Assembly: GCF_003258515.1 (NCBI RefSeq)
Contig: NZ_QGEH01000001.1
Location: 682,001 to 746,000 of the forward strand
Direction of reading: 5' to 3'
DNA from: Marinobacter bohaiensis
Lineage (GTDB): Bacteria; Pseudomonadota; Gammaproteobacteria; Pseudomonadales; Oleiphilaceae
Length of the DNA: 64,000 nt
Both the position numbers and the translations under genes were made by a program. Below are positions 35,931-46,052 of this stretch, piece by piece. Position 1 is the first letter of the stretch, and the number at the start of each line of letters is the position of its first letter. The notes beneath the pieces were generated by a model that ran no database searches, was not told the DNA's origin, and saw only the letters and a list, made by a program, of their open reading frames with translations.

Positions 35931-37430
35931 ATGACTGCAAGACAGGCAGATGTCGTGCTAGTCGGCGGTGGCGTCATGAGCGCCACGCTCGGCATGATGC
36001 TCAGGCAGCTTGATCCGTCCCTGGACATCGTCATGGTGGAACGTCTTGATCACGTGGCCCATGAAAGCACCGACGGATGGAATAACGCAGGTACCGGTCA
36101 CGCCGGCTACTGCGAGCTGAACTACACGCCGGAAACCGCTGACGGCGGGATTCAGATTCAACGGGCTCTGAACATCAACGCGGCTTTCGAACTCTCCCTC
36201 CAGTTCTGGTCCCATCTCGTGGAGCAGGGCATCCTCCCCGAACCCCAGAAGTTCATCAACGCGACACCGCACCAGAGCTTTGTCTGGGGCGAGGAGAACG
36301 TGGCCTTCCTGCGCAAGCGTCACGAACTGCTCAGCCAGCACCATCTGTTCAAGGAGATGGAGTTTACCGACTCGCCGGAGGTGCTCCGCGACTGGATGCC
36401 GCTGATCATGAGCAGCCGGGACACCAGCCAGCCGGTGGCGGCGACCCGTGTGACCCACGGCTCCGACGTGGATTTCGGCTCGCTCACCCGCAACATGATC
36501 GATTACCTGGCCAAGCAGCCCAACTTCGAGTTGCTGCTGAACCACCCGGTGAAAACCCTGGCCCAGCGCGACAACGGTCGCTGGAAAGTGCGTGTGCGCG
36601 ACGAGAAAACCGGCGAGACCAAGAAGATCGAAGCCGGTTTCGTGTTCCTCGGCGCCGGTGGCGGGGCGTTGCCGCTGCTGCAGAAGTCCGAGATCGAGGA
36701 AAGCAAGGGCTACGGCGGTTTCCCGGTCAGCGGGCAGTGGCTGGTGTGCCAGAAGCCCGACGTGGTCAAGCGTCACCACTCGAAGGTCTACGGCAAGGCA
36801 CCGATGGGCGCGCCGCCCATGTCCGTACCCCACCTGGACACGCGCATCATCAACGGCGAACCGGCGCTGCTGTTCGGTCCGTTTGCCGGGTTCACCACCA
36901 AGTTCCTGAAGCAGGGTTCGGTATTCGACCTGTTCTCGTCTGTGCGCGGTGGCAACATCATGCCGATGATGCAGGTGGGCAAGGGCAACATGGACCTGAC
37001 CCGCTACCTGATCAAGGAAGTGTTCCAGTCCCATCAGGCCCGGATCGAGTCGCTGCGTGACTTCTTCCCGGATGCCCAGGAGCAGAACTGGAAGCTGCAG
37101 AATGCCGGCCAGCGGGTGCAGATCATCAAGAAATCCGCTGATGGTCGTGGCAAGCTGGAATTCGGCACTGAAATCGTGGCAGCAAAAGACGGCTCCCTGG
37201 CCGCCCTGTTGGGCGCGTCACCGGGGGCGTCGACCGCCGTCAGCGCGATGGTTGATGTCCTGGAGCGTTGCTTCGCCGACCGGGTCAAGTCGCCGGAGTG
37301 GCAGGCCCGCATCCGCGAACTGATCCCATCTTACGGCCAGTCCCTGGTGGACGACGCCGAGCTGCTGGAGCAGGTGCGCAACCGCACCCTGTCCACGCTG
37401 CAGCTGGACAAGACCCGCGAGCCGTCCTGA
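35931..37430 (+). CDS. mqo: Malate:quinone oxidoreductase
   Basis: This 499-residue FAD-dependent membrane-associated enzyme oxidises malate to oxaloacetate and reduces quinone. The FAD motif VGGGVMSATLG is at the N terminus. Mqo blocks include ESTDGWNNAGTGHAGYCELNY, GGGALPLLQKSEI, FPVSGQWLVC and LLGASPGASTAVSAM. It is divergent from nhaD. Confidence 0.97.
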   Translation: MTARQADVVLVGGGVMSATLGMMLRQLDPSLDIVMVERLDHVAHESTDGWNNAGTGHAGYCELNYTPETADGGIQIQRALNINAAFELSLQFWSHLVEQGILPEPQKFINATPHQSFVWGEENVAFLRKRHELLSQHHLFKEMEFTDSPEVLRDWMPLIMSSRDTSQPVAATRVTHGSDVDFGSLTRNMIDYLAKQPNFELLLNHPVKTLAQRDNGRWKVRVRDEKTGETKKIEAGFVFLGAGGGALPLLQKSEIEESKGYGGFPVSGQWLVCQKPDVVKRHHSKVYGKAPMGAPPMSVPHLDTRIINGEPALLFGPFAGFTTKFLKQGSVFDLFSSVRGGNIMPMMQVGKGNMDLTRYLIKEVFQSHQARIESLRDFFPDAQEQNWKLQNAGQRVQIIKKSADGRGKLEFGTEIVAAKDGSLAALLGASPGASTAVSAMVDVLERCFADRVKSPEWQARIRELIPSYGQSLVDDAELLEQVRNRTLSTLQLDKTREPS

Positions 37431-37441
37431 TCGCTCGCGGC

Positions 37442-37481
37442 CGTCCGGCCGGTCCGGTTACGCCTGGCGCGTGGCCGGACG
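37442..37481 (+). terminator. Hairpin after mqo
   Basis: CGTCCGGCC (37442-37450) pairs with GGCCGGACG (37473-37481) over a 22-base spacer, 12 bp after the stop. A CT-rich rather than T-rich stretch follows, so it is only a possible terminator. The rest of the 297-bp gap to the amylase gene shows no other supported feature. Confidence 0.4.
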
Positions 37482-37727
37482 CCTCTCCTCCTCAAGTGCA
37501 TCCAGCATTTCTGTCTTCCGGTGTGTCGCAAAACGCATCATTACGCCCCGCTATCAGTGAGTTCCTCCTGTCGTCTACGCCGTGAATTGGCGGCGCATGG
37601 CTGTTGCCCCCGTGAGGCCTGCATCTGACATTGGTCACGGACACCCGGATTCCGCTGAATCTGTGGTGGGTGTTCTCCCAACAAAGACAACAAGCGCCTC
37701 CCTTCGGAGGTCGGCAAGGAGATAACA

Positions 37728-39458
37728 ATGCAACACGCCAAATACGGGCTGCCATGGCTGGCGGCCGCTCTGCTGTTTTTCGGTGCGCAATCCCAGGCCC
37801 AGGCCGGGGTCTTCGTGCATCTGTTCGAATGGTCCTGGGACGATGTCGCCCAGGAATGCGAAAACTTCCTCGGCCCGAAGGGCTTTTCCGCGGTCCAGGT
37901 CTCGCCGCCCCAGGAACACATCCAGGGCAGTGAATGGTGGACCCGCTACCAGCCGGTCAGTTACACGCTGAACAGCCGCAGTGGTGATGCCGCCGCCTTC
38001 GCCAACATGGTGTCCCGTTGTAATGCGGTGGGCGTGGACGTCTACGCCGACGCGGTCATCAACCACATGGCCAACGGCTCGGGCACCGGCACCGCTGGCT
38101 CTTCCTACGACAGCTCAAGCATGAGCTACCCCATCTACAGCAGTAACGATTTCCACAGCGTCTGCACGATCAACAGCGGTGATTACAGCAGCGATGCCGG
38201 GCGCGTGCGTAACTGCCAGCTGGTGGGGTTGCCGGACCTGGATACCTCCGCTGAGTATGTCCAGCAGACCATTGCCGACTACATCAACGGCATGATCAAC
38301 CTGGGCGTGAAGGGCATGCGGGTGGATGCCGCCAAGCACATGGCACCATCCGACATCGCCGGCATCCTGGGGCGCATCAACGGCGATTTCTACACGTTCC
38401 AGGAAGTGATCGACCTGGGCGGTGAGGCCATCAGCTCGACCGAGTATACCGGGCAGGGCGATGTCACCGAGTTCAAGTACAGCGCCAACATCGGCGATGT
38501 GTTCAAGAACCAGCAGCTCAGTTACCTGAGCAACTTCGGCGAGGACTGGGGCTTTATCGGCGGCACCAACGCCGTGGTCTTCACCGATAACCACGACAAC
38601 CAGCGCGGCCACGGCGCCGGCGGCAGCAACGTGCTGACCTACCAGGATGGCTCCCTGTACAACCTGGCCAATGTGTTCATGCTGGCCTGGCCCTACGGCT
38701 ATCCCAAGGTGATGTCGAGCTACGCCTTTTCCGACAGCGACCAGGGCCCGCCCTCCAGTGCCGTCTACCAGAACGGCGAGGCCCAGTGCGGCAGCGACTG
38801 GATCTGCGAGCATCGCTGGTCGTCCATCGCCAACATGGTGGCTTTCCGCAACGAAACCGACGGCACCGGCGTTAACAACTGGTGGGACAACGGCAACAAT
38901 CAGATCGCCTTCGGTCGCGGCGCCAAGGGTTTTGTGGTGATCAACCGGGAAGGCGCTGCCCTGAGCCGCACGTTCAGCACCAACCTGCCGGACGGCAGCT
39001 ACCGCAATGTGGCGGGCGACAGCAGCTGTGCGACCGTCTCCGGCGGCCAGGTGACCCTGGATGTGGCCGCCATGGAGGCCGCCGCGCTGCACACCGCCGC
39101 GCCCTGTGACGGCAGCGGCGACGACGATTCCGGCTCCGGCGGCGACACCGGCACTGACGTGACCGTGACCTTCGAATGCCAGAACGGCACCACCGTCAGC
39201 GGCCAGAGCGTCTACGTGACCGGCAGCGTTGCCGCGCTGGGCAACTGGGATCCGGCCTCGGCGGTGATCCTGTCGCCGGACAATTACCCCACCTGGCAGG
39301 GTGACGTGGCGATTCCCGCCGATACCGCCGTTGAGTGGAAGTGCATCAAGCGGGATGAAACCGATCCGACCGCCGATCTGGTCTGGCAAAGCGGCAGCAA
39401 CAACGCGCTGGCGGGGCAGAGCGCCGGGTCGTCGGTAACGGCGACGGCGAGTTTTTAA
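37728..39458 (+). CDS. Secreted alpha-amylase, GH13 chloride-dependent type, with C-terminal CBM20 starch-binding domain
   Basis: This 576-residue extracellular enzyme hydrolyses alpha-1,4-glucan. The signal peptide ends near SQAQA (residue 25). Catalytic residues are Asp200 (MRVDAAKH), Glu226 (FQEVIDLG) and Asp290 (FTDNHDNQRG). The adjacent Arg, Asn288 and Lys327 (YPKVMSSY) fit the chloride site of the Pseudoalteromonas/animal amylase group. An acidic Gly/Ser/Asp linker (about residues 462-476) leads to a CBM20-type domain with VYVTGSVAALGNW and WKCIKRDET. AAGGAG precedes the ATG. No maltose uptake genes are nearby. Confidence 0.95.
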   Translation: MQHAKYGLPWLAAALLFFGAQSQAQAGVFVHLFEWSWDDVAQECENFLGPKGFSAVQVSPPQEHIQGSEWWTRYQPVSYTLNSRSGDAAAFANMVSRCNAVGVDVYADAVINHMANGSGTGTAGSSYDSSSMSYPIYSSNDFHSVCTINSGDYSSDAGRVRNCQLVGLPDLDTSAEYVQQTIADYINGMINLGVKGMRVDAAKHMAPSDIAGILGRINGDFYTFQEVIDLGGEAISSTEYTGQGDVTEFKYSANIGDVFKNQQLSYLSNFGEDWGFIGGTNAVVFTDNHDNQRGHGAGGSNVLTYQDGSLYNLANVFMLAWPYGYPKVMSSYAFSDSDQGPPSSAVYQNGEAQCGSDWICEHRWSSIANMVAFRNETDGTGVNNWWDNGNNQIAFGRGAKGFVVINREGAALSRTFSTNLPDGSYRNVAGDSSCATVSGGQVTLDVAAMEAAALHTAAPCDGSGDDDSGSGGDTGTDVTVTFECQNGTTVSGQSVYVTGSVAALGNWDPASAVILSPDNYPTWQGDVAIPADTAVEWKCIKRDETDPTADLVWQSGSNNALAGQSAGSSVTATASF

Positions 39459-39497
39459 ATCGAAGACTTGGGCGTATAGCTCAAAGCAAACGCCAAA

Positions 39498-39525
39498 AAA
39501 AGGGGCCTCCGCGGAGGCCCCTTTT
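39498..39525. terminator. Bidirectional intrinsic terminator
   Basis: AAAAGGGGCCTCC pairs with GGAGGCCCCTTTT across a two-base loop in the gap between the amylase gene and the convergent RND gene. A-tracts on one side and T-tracts on the other allow it to work on both transcripts. Confidence 0.88.
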
Positions 39526-39547
39526 CCGTTTCATGGCGTCCAGCCGA

Positions 39548-42500
39548 TCAATGCGACTCGGCCGGTTCTCCTCCCGCTTTGGCCGCCTCGTCCTGGCTGG
39601 CGTTGTGGTCCTTGGCCAACAACACGTAGAACGCCGGCAGCACGAACAGCGTGAAGAAGGTGCCGATGCCCAGGCCGGTGGCGATGGTCAGGCCGATGGC
39701 AAAGCGGCTCTGCGCCCCCGGGCCGACGGCGATCAGCAACGGCACCATGGCCACGATCAGGGCCAGGGAGGTCATGATGATCGGCCGCAGGCGGATGGCC
39801 GAGGCCTCGATCACCGCGTCCAGCTTGTTCAGTCCCTTTTCGTGCTGGAGCTGGTTGGCGAACTCCACGATCAGGATACCGTTCTTCGACACCACGCCGA
39901 TCAGAGTGATCAGCCCCACCTGGGTGTAGATGTTCATGGTGGTGAAGCCGGTCACCATGAACGCCATGGCCCCGGCCACCGACATGGGGACCGACACCAG
40001 GATGATCAGCGGGTCACGCCAGCTTTCGAACTGGGCGGCCAGCACCAGGTAGATCACCAGCAGCGACAGGAAGAAAGTCACCGCCAGGGCGCTACCCTGC
40101 TGCACGTACTGGCGCGAGTCCCCCATGAAGTCGTAGGTGAAGCCCTGCGGGAACAGTTCGTCCGCCGTCTGGGTGATGAAGTTGATGGCTTCGCCCTGAG
40201 GTACCAGCGGGATCCCCTGAATGGTCAGTGAATTCTGCTGGTTGAACTGGGTTCGCTGGGATGGCTCCACCGCGTGGCTGAAGCTTACGACGCTGCTCAG
40301 CGGTACCAGCTCGCCGGAGTCGGCCCGGATGTAGTAGTCGTTCAGCGCCTCGACGTTCTTGCGGGCGTAGCGCTCCACCTGCGGGATGACCTGGTAGGAC
40401 CGGCCTTCCATATTGAAGCGGTTGATGTAGCCGCCACCCAGCATACTCGACATGGCCTGCCCGACGTCCTGCATGGACAGCCCCAGGTCGGCGACCCGGT
40501 CCCGGTCCACATGGATCGTGGAGATGGGGCGGTCGATCTCGATGGACTTCTGCAGGAACATGAAGTTGCCGCTCTGCTGCGCCTTGGCCATCAGGTCGTC
40601 GGCCACGGCGTTGAGCTCTTCGTAGCTGTTGCCGGTGGTGATGACGAACTGGAACGGCAGACCGCCGCTGGAGCCGGGCAGGGACGGAATGGCGAACACC
40701 GCCGTCTGCAAGCCGGTGATGCCGGCCATGCGCTGCTGCAGGATCGGCTGGACCTCGAACTGGGAAATGTCCCGCTCACTCCAGGACTTCATCTTGAAGC
40801 CGCCAAACGCCTCGTTGGGGTTGGTAATCCCCAGCAGCATGAAGCTCTGGTCGTAGCCCGGTACCTGCTCGAATTCCTCCTGCATCTGGGCGCCGTATTT
40901 CTGCAGGTAGTCCAGGGTCGAGGTCTGCGGTCCCTTGCCCTGGAACAACAGGATGCCCTGGTCTTCCTCCGGCGCCAGCTCGCTCTGGCTCAGCATCACC
41001 ATGCCGCCGATGGACAGCAGGACGATCAGCGCGAAGAAAATGGTCACCGACTTGGTTTCCAGGGAGGAGGCCAGCCCACGGCTGTAAAGGCTGGACAGCC
41101 CATTGAAGAAGTTCTCCACCTTGGTTTCGAACCTGGTGGGTTTGCCGTGGGGCTTGAGCACCTTGCCGGACAGCATCGGTGACAGGGTCAGGGCCACGAT
41201 CCCGGAAATCACCACCGTACCGGCCAGGGTGAAGGCGAACTCCGTGAACAGCGCGCCGACAAGGCCGCCCATAAAGCCGATCGGCGCGTACACGGCCACC
41301 AGGGTGGTGGTCATGGCAATGATCGGGGTGGCCATCTCCCGGGCGCCGTTGAGGGCGGCGTTGAACTTCGTTTCCCCTTCCTCGATGTGCCGGTGCACGT
41401 TCTCCACCACGATGATGGCGTCATCCACCACCAACCCGATGGCCAGCACCAGCGACAGCAGCGTCAGCAGGTTCAGCGAGTAGCCCAGCGCCAGCATGAT
41501 GAAGGCGCCGCCGATGATCGACAGCGGCACCGCCACCGACGGCACGATCGCCGCCCGCAGTGAGCCCAGGCACAGGAAGACCACCACCAGGACGATCAGA
41601 ACCGCTTCCCAGAGGGTCTGGATGACCTCGTCGATGGAGTCCTCGATGAACTCGGAGGCGTCGTAGGGCAGGTCCACTTTCAGCTCGGACGGCAGCTGCG
41701 CCTCAATGCCCGGCAGCTCGTCCTTGACCAGCTCGGCCACGGTCAGCGGGTTGGCGCCGGGAGACATCTCGATGGCCACGTAGGTGGAGGGCTTGCCCTT
41801 GTACAGGGCCAGGTTTTCGTAGCTTTCCGAACCCAGTTCGACCCGCGCGATGTCCTGCAGGCGGATCAGCGAGCCTTCGTACTCCTTGATGACCAGGTCC
41901 CGGAACTGGTTGGGATCGCCCACGTCGGTATCGCTGGTCAGGCTGATCTTGACCAGGTCGCCCTTGGTGTTGCCGACTGCGGCCTGGTAGTTGTTCTGGA
42001 CCAGTACCTGCACCACCTCGGTGGGTGTCATGTCGATCGCGGCGAGACGCTCCGGATCCAGCCAGACCCGCAGGGCAAAGGTCCGCCCCAGCAGGTCCGC
42101 CTTGCCCACGCCGGACAGGGCCTGGAGCTTGGGCTGAACGACCCGTGTCAGGTAGTCGGTGATCTGCGGCACCGGCATGGTGTCGCTGTAGAAGGCGATG
42201 TACATCAGCGCCGTGCTGTCACCGGTGGTAGAGGTGATGACCGGATCTTCCGAGTCCTGGGGCAGCACGTTGCGCTGGCTCGCCACCTTGGCCTGGATTT
42301 CCGCCAGCGCCGCGTTGGCGTCGTAGTTCAGCTCCATGTGGGCTTCGATGGTGGAGGTGCCCTGGGTGCTGGTGGAGGTCAGGTAGTCGATGCCGTTGGC
42401 CTCGGCGATGGCCTGCTGCAACGGCGTGGTGATAAAGCCTTTGACCAGGTCGGAGCTGGCGCCGGGGTAGGCGGTGGTGACGGTCACCGTGGTGCTTTCC

Positions 42501-42619
42501 AGCAATGGATATTCCCGCACCTCCATTTCCATGGCCGAGCGTACGCCCAGCAGCAGGATCAGCAGGCTGACGACCGTCGACAGGACCGGCCTGTGAACGA
42601 ATATGTCGGTGAAGCGCAT
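39548..42619 (-). CDS. RND-family multidrug efflux transporter (HAE-1 type)
   Basis: This 1023-residue inner-membrane pump has 12 predicted membrane helices and two large periplasmic loops. The proton-relay aspartates are in GLVVDDAIIVVENVHRHIEEGE. Other family blocks are LTLSPMLSG, MDYLTSTS-like pore-loop sequence and a C-terminal GVVSKNGILIVEFANQLQ. It begins in a one-base overlap with the adaptor gene (TAATG). No outer-membrane channel gene follows, so a TolC homologue elsewhere is needed. Substrates cannot be read from sequence. Confidence 0.95.
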   Translation of the reverse strand: MRFTDIFVHRPVLSTVVSLLILLLGVRSAMEMEVREYPLLESTTVTVTTAYPGASSDLVKGFITTPLQQAIAEANGIDYLTSTSTQGTSTIEAHMELNYDANAALAEIQAKVASQRNVLPQDSEDPVITSTTGDSTALMYIAFYSDTMPVPQITDYLTRVVQPKLQALSGVGKADLLGRTFALRVWLDPERLAAIDMTPTEVVQVLVQNNYQAAVGNTKGDLVKISLTSDTDVGDPNQFRDLVIKEYEGSLIRLQDIARVELGSESYENLALYKGKPSTYVAIEMSPGANPLTVAELVKDELPGIEAQLPSELKVDLPYDASEFIEDSIDEVIQTLWEAVLIVLVVVFLCLGSLRAAIVPSVAVPLSIIGGAFIMLALGYSLNLLTLLSLVLAIGLVVDDAIIVVENVHRHIEEGETKFNAALNGAREMATPIIAMTTTLVAVYAPIGFMGGLVGALFTEFAFTLAGTVVISGIVALTLSPMLSGKVLKPHGKPTRFETKVENFFNGLSSLYSRGLASSLETKSVTIFFALIVLLSIGGMVMLSQSELAPEEDQGILLFQGKGPQTSTLDYLQKYGAQMQEEFEQVPGYDQSFMLLGITNPNEAFGGFKMKSWSERDISQFEVQPILQQRMAGITGLQTAVFAIPSLPGSSGGLPFQFVITTGNSYEELNAVADDLMAKAQQSGNFMFLQKSIEIDRPISTIHVDRDRVADLGLSMQDVGQAMSSMLGGGYINRFNMEGRSYQVIPQVERYARKNVEALNDYYIRADSGELVPLSSVVSFSHAVEPSQRTQFNQQNSLTIQGIPLVPQGEAINFITQTADELFPQGFTYDFMGDSRQYVQQGSALAVTFFLSLLVIYLVLAAQFESWRDPLIILVSVPMSVAGAMAFMVTGFTTMNIYTQVGLITLIGVVSKNGILIVEFANQLQHEKGLNKLDAVIEASAIRLRPIIMTSLALIVAMVPLLIAVGPGAQSRFAIGLTIATGLGIGTFFTLFVLPAFYVLLAKDHNASQDEAAKAGGEPAESH

Positions 42620-43755
42620 TATTCGCCGGCCTCCGTGCCGCTGGTGGTGTCCGCCGTATCCGCGGAGTCAGACGACTGGGATGGATCCTCGATCTGGACT
42701 CGCTGGCCGGCGCGCAGCCTCAGCAACCCGGTGGCGACGATCCGCTCACCGACGTCCAGGTTACTGGTCACTTCCACCAGACCGTCGCGGCTGGAGCCGG
42801 TCTCGACCGTGCGGCGTTCGGTCACCAGTTCACCGTCATCGTTTTCGGTGATGACATAGACGAAATCGCCGTAGGTGTTGAACGAGATCGACGTGCGCGG
42901 CACCGCGACGACGTCGCGCTGGTCCGGACGCAGGGTGTGGACGGTGGCGAACATCCCCGGTCGCAGTTCCCGCTCGGGGTTCCGCAGGGTGGCGCGCACA
43001 CGCACGGTCCGGCTCTCCGGGTTGACCGAGCTGTTGATGGCGCTGATCTGCCCTTCGAACTCTTTATCCGGGATCGCCGCCACGGTGACCCGGACCCGGT
43101 GGCCCACGTCGATGCTGGCCAGCTCTTTCTCGGACACGGTGTAATCCACGTAGATCGGGTCGAGCATGTTGATTTCAACAATGGAGGTGCCGGCCGCCAG
43201 ATACTGGCCCTGATCCACCAGACGCAGACCCAGGGTGCCGGCGAAAGGCGCCTTGAGGACCTTCTTCTCCAGCGTCGCCTGGGCCTCGTTGGTGCGGGCG
43301 TTGGCCGCTTCCAGGTTGGCCTGGGCTTCGTCGTATTCCGCCTGGGAGATGGCCTTGCGCGGCAGCAGGTCGGCGGTGCGCTTGAACTGCTGTTCCGCCA
43401 GCTTGGCTTCGGCGCGCTGGGTGCGCAGGGCGGCCTCGTCGGTCGCGCTGTCCAGGCGTAGCAGGATGTCGCCCCGTTCCACCCGGTCACCGGATTCGAA
43501 GCGCAGTTCCTCGATCACCCCGGCGACCTCGTTGGCGATTTCGATGCCGTTGACGGCGGTCACGCTGCCCACGGCCTTGATTGACTGCGTCCAGGACGCC
43601 TGCTCGGCGGTTGTCGCCTCGATGATGGCTGGCGGCTGCGGTTGCGAAAACTGCTTCTGCATTTCGCCGAAGCGATAGAAGGTATAGCCAAAAATGCCGC
43701 CGAGTACGACCAGCAGGGCAATAATGACAACGGCAAAGCGTGAGGCGGTGCGCAT
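42619..43755 (-). CDS. RND periplasmic adaptor (membrane fusion protein)
   Basis: This 378-residue adaptor has an N-terminal membrane anchor (residues 7-26), a split lipoyl domain (VAGVIEELRFESGDRVERGDILLRLD ... APFAGTLGLRLVDQGQYL), an alpha-hairpin (residues 95-165) and beta-barrel/proximal domains. There is no lipobox. The acidic C-terminal tail (SSDSADTADTTSGTEAGE) is an unusual low-complexity extension. It is the first gene of the two-gene pump operon. Confidence 0.94.
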   Translation of the reverse strand: MRTASRFAVVIIALLVVLGGIFGYTFYRFGEMQKQFSQPQPPAIIEATTAEQASWTQSIKAVGSVTAVNGIEIANEVAGVIEELRFESGDRVERGDILLRLDSATDEAALRTQRAEAKLAEQQFKRTADLLPRKAISQAEYDEAQANLEAANARTNEAQATLEKKVLKAPFAGTLGLRLVDQGQYLAAGTSIVEINMLDPIYVDYTVSEKELASIDVGHRVRVTVAAIPDKEFEGQISAINSSVNPESRTVRVRATLRNPERELRPGMFATVHTLRPDQRDVVAVPRTSISFNTYGDFVYVITENDDGELVTERRTVETGSSRDGLVEVTSNLDVGERIVATGLLRLRAGQRVQIEDPSQSSDSADTADTTSGTEAGE

Positions 43756-44198
43756 GAGAAAGTCCTGATTTTCAACACATGGTCACGGGTTTAGTCCACC
43801 AGACCAGCGTCACGACATGATGACACTGCCCCGCAGGCATTGTCGTACAGGCATGGTCGCGACGCTGTTGGTGGACCGCTCGGGCCTTCCTGATCGATGG
43901 CCGGCTGCGAGGCATCGTCGCCCTCATGGACCGTCCCGGCGAAGCGGGTTGGGCGAGGGAATGTTAATGGTCACAATCGGGCACCATCCAAGACGATACG
44001 GGTGGTTGATTTTGCCACCCACTAGGATAGGCAAAAAGGTGCATTGCGATCAATTTGTTACGCTTTTGCGACCGATCCGGACGCCATTCCGTGCCGCAGG
44101 GAAGCGTGACGCTTGGTAGGGGCTCTTCTAGTATGAAGGAATAATAAAGAACGAACGTCTAAAAATAACAGTGCGCTGGAATGGCTGGAGGGGACAAG
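43756..44198. other. 443-bp intergenic region
   Basis: No coding region is supported. A small hairpin, GGGTGG (44000-44005) with CCACCC (44015-44020), is visible, and the last 60 bases before the PCuAC-like gene are AT-rich. No regulator gene for the divergent pump lies here, and I found no clear promoter or operator. Confidence 0.4.
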
Positions 44199-44693
44199 GT
44201 GCAGACGGGGCGTCGATTCACGTGTGCGCTACTGGTGGGTGTGGTGCTGATGTCAGCCGGTCTGGCTGGGGCTGAAGAGGTCGAGCAGGAAGGGATTGAA
44301 GTGCATCATCCCTGGGCCCGACCCACGCCGCCGGTATCGCCCATCAACGGAGCTGTCTATTTTTCGGTGACCAACCATCGCGATGAGCCCATTCGGCTGG
44401 AGGCGGTTCAGGCACCCTGGACGGCTCACGCCAGCCTGCACCAGAGCCGCCAGAAAGGTGGCACCGTCCGTATGGAAGTCGTGGATGGTGGGGTTCTGAT
44501 CGGGCCCGGTGAAACCATGCGGTTCGAGCCCAACGGCTATCACGTCATGCTGATGGATTTGACCGATCCCCTGAAAGAGGGGGACCGCTTCCCCATGACG
44601 CTCGAATTCCGCGGTGAGAGCGTTGATATCGAGGTCCAGGTCCGGCAGGTGCCCGCTCGCGAATCCGAAGCGGACGAGCCGTCTCAAAACTGA
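44199..44693 (+). CDS. PCu(A)C-like periplasmic copper chaperone (DUF461)
   Basis: This protein of about 164 residues has a signal peptide ending near AGLAGAEE. The metal motif follows the PCuAC pattern: HASLHQ, then M in GTVRMEVV, then the GYHVML pair (H and M). Such proteins deliver Cu(I) to cytochrome oxidase. The GTG at 44199 is preferred because GGAGGGG lies five bases before it; an ATG at 44181 would place that Shine-Dalgarno inside the gene. No Sco gene is adjacent. Confidence 0.85.
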   Translation: MQTGRRFTCALLVGVVLMSAGLAGAEEVEQEGIEVHHPWARPTPPVSPINGAVYFSVTNHRDEPIRLEAVQAPWTAHASLHQSRQKGGTVRMEVVDGGVLIGPGETMRFEPNGYHVMLMDLTDPLKEGDRFPMTLEFRGESVDIEVQVRQVPARESEADEPSQN

Positions 44694-44710
44694 CGGTGGC
44701 CGACCCCGTC

Positions 44711-45712
44711 TCAGAACCAGTCCTCGTTCAGCATCAGCACCAGGCTGCCGCCCCGCAGCACGCTGCCATAATTGAAATTGATGCCAATGCCGATGTTGTC
44801 GAGGAAAGGCACGCGGCTGCCGGTCCGCAGCAGCCACGCCAGACCCGCTTCGTAGTAATGATCGTTGCCCAACTGATCGCCGATATCGCCGCCTACGTCC
44901 ACCCGCGCCAGTCGGAACCAGATGTTCTGCCCCGGTAGCCAGCGCGAGAACAGGGGGTCGCGAATCTTGAAGCCGTTGAACCAGTACCAGGCTTCCGGCT
45001 TGGCCTCGTGGGCGTTGCGATCGGTGTTGATGGTGGTGCCGAACAGGTAGTGGTAATCGCTGAAGAAATGCCAGCGGGCGCCCAGCATGGGCAGTGTGTG
45101 GGTCACCTGCAGTCGCGGCTCGGCGAGCACGGCGTCGACCTTGATGTTGGTCAGCAGGCCGTCCAGCTCGGACTGCACCTCGCGGGAAGCTTCTGTACGG
45201 TAGTTCGTATCGTTCCGGTAGCGCACCCAGCTCAGCGAGGATCCAACGGTTACATCCGTCCGGTCGCCTATGTGGTGGCGAAAGCCGGCACCAACGCCTG
45301 CGAATAGCAGGGTTTCCTCCAGCTTGTCGGTACCGGACTCGTCGGACACGACCAGTTTCACATCTTGGGACTGGGAGATGTACGCCAGGTGCGCCGAAAG
45401 CAGGATCTGGTCGTCCGTATCGCGAAACGGGTAGGTCCAGTTAAAGGGCAGGCTGGCGGTGGCGATGCTCTGTCGCAGTTGGGCGGAGTCGGTGTTGCCG
45501 AACTCGTCGTTATCCAGCTCGAAGACGTCGTTGGGATTGAAGTCCCAGAAGCCGAAACGGACGGCTTCGCCGTTGGTCAGCAGGGCGCCCAGGGTATAGT
45601 TGGCAGACAGAACGTTCTGGGTGGCTCGGTCGATGTCGCTGTCGGCATGGGCATGACTGCTGAGGCAGAAGAGCGCCACCATCGGCCAGCAGAAACGGAT
45701 CGCCCTCGGCAT
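44711..45712 (-). CDS. Predicted outer-membrane beta-barrel protein
   Basis: This protein of about 333 residues is not matched to a named family. A signal peptide ends near SSHAHADSD. The mature part has alternating hydrophobic strands, aromatic girdle residues and a C-terminal strand GSLVLMLNEDWF ending in Phe, the usual outer-membrane assembly signal. The N-terminal part contains DIDRATQNVLSANYTLGALLTNG. ATG 45712 with GGGAG upstream is favoured over ATG 45757, which would precede the signal peptide by 15 residues. Function unknown. Confidence 0.75.
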   Translation of the reverse strand: MPRAIRFCWPMVALFCLSSHAHADSDIDRATQNVLSANYTLGALLTNGEAVRFGFWDFNPNDVFELDNDEFGNTDSAQLRQSIATASLPFNWTYPFRDTDDQILLSAHLAYISQSQDVKLVVSDESGTDKLEETLLFAGVGAGFRHHIGDRTDVTVGSSLSWVRYRNDTNYRTEASREVQSELDGLLTNIKVDAVLAEPRLQVTHTLPMLGARWHFFSDYHYLFGTTINTDRNAHEAKPEAWYWFNGFKIRDPLFSRWLPGQNIWFRLARVDVGGDIGDQLGNDHYYEAGLAWLLRTGSRVPFLDNIGIGINFNYGSVLRGGSLVLMLNEDWF

Positions 45713-46052
45713 GCAAGAAATCTCCCGTTTGATGGTCGACACGTGCAGTTTAGCCAACTCCGGGTGGCGTGTTGGCGGCGGGTAGTTTTTTGTAGTCGGC
45801 TTTACCGAAAGTAATGGCCGGGAATCAATGGCAACCTGCCGGGCTGGCGATGAGACGATACACGCAATGTTTCATCGTGGGCATGGAGTTGATTGCTCAC
45901 GTAATTTTATGGAAATGTCGAGAAAACAATCAGCTACGAAAGTACAAAATGTGAAATCCAGAAAACAATTGCATTTCAAAACGCTACACTATCGCTTATG
46001 GCGGCATGGCACACTGGCTTTATAACGGTGACATCAACACTGGGAGGGCCGA
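45713..46052. other. 340-bp AT-richer intergenic region
   Basis: The stretch at about 45895-46000 is markedly A/T-rich against its surroundings and presumably carries promoters for the divergent barrel gene and the 75-residue gene. A TTATAA at 46020 is a possible -10 element. No gene is supported; the 65-codon frame here lacks a ribosome site. Confidence 0.4.
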
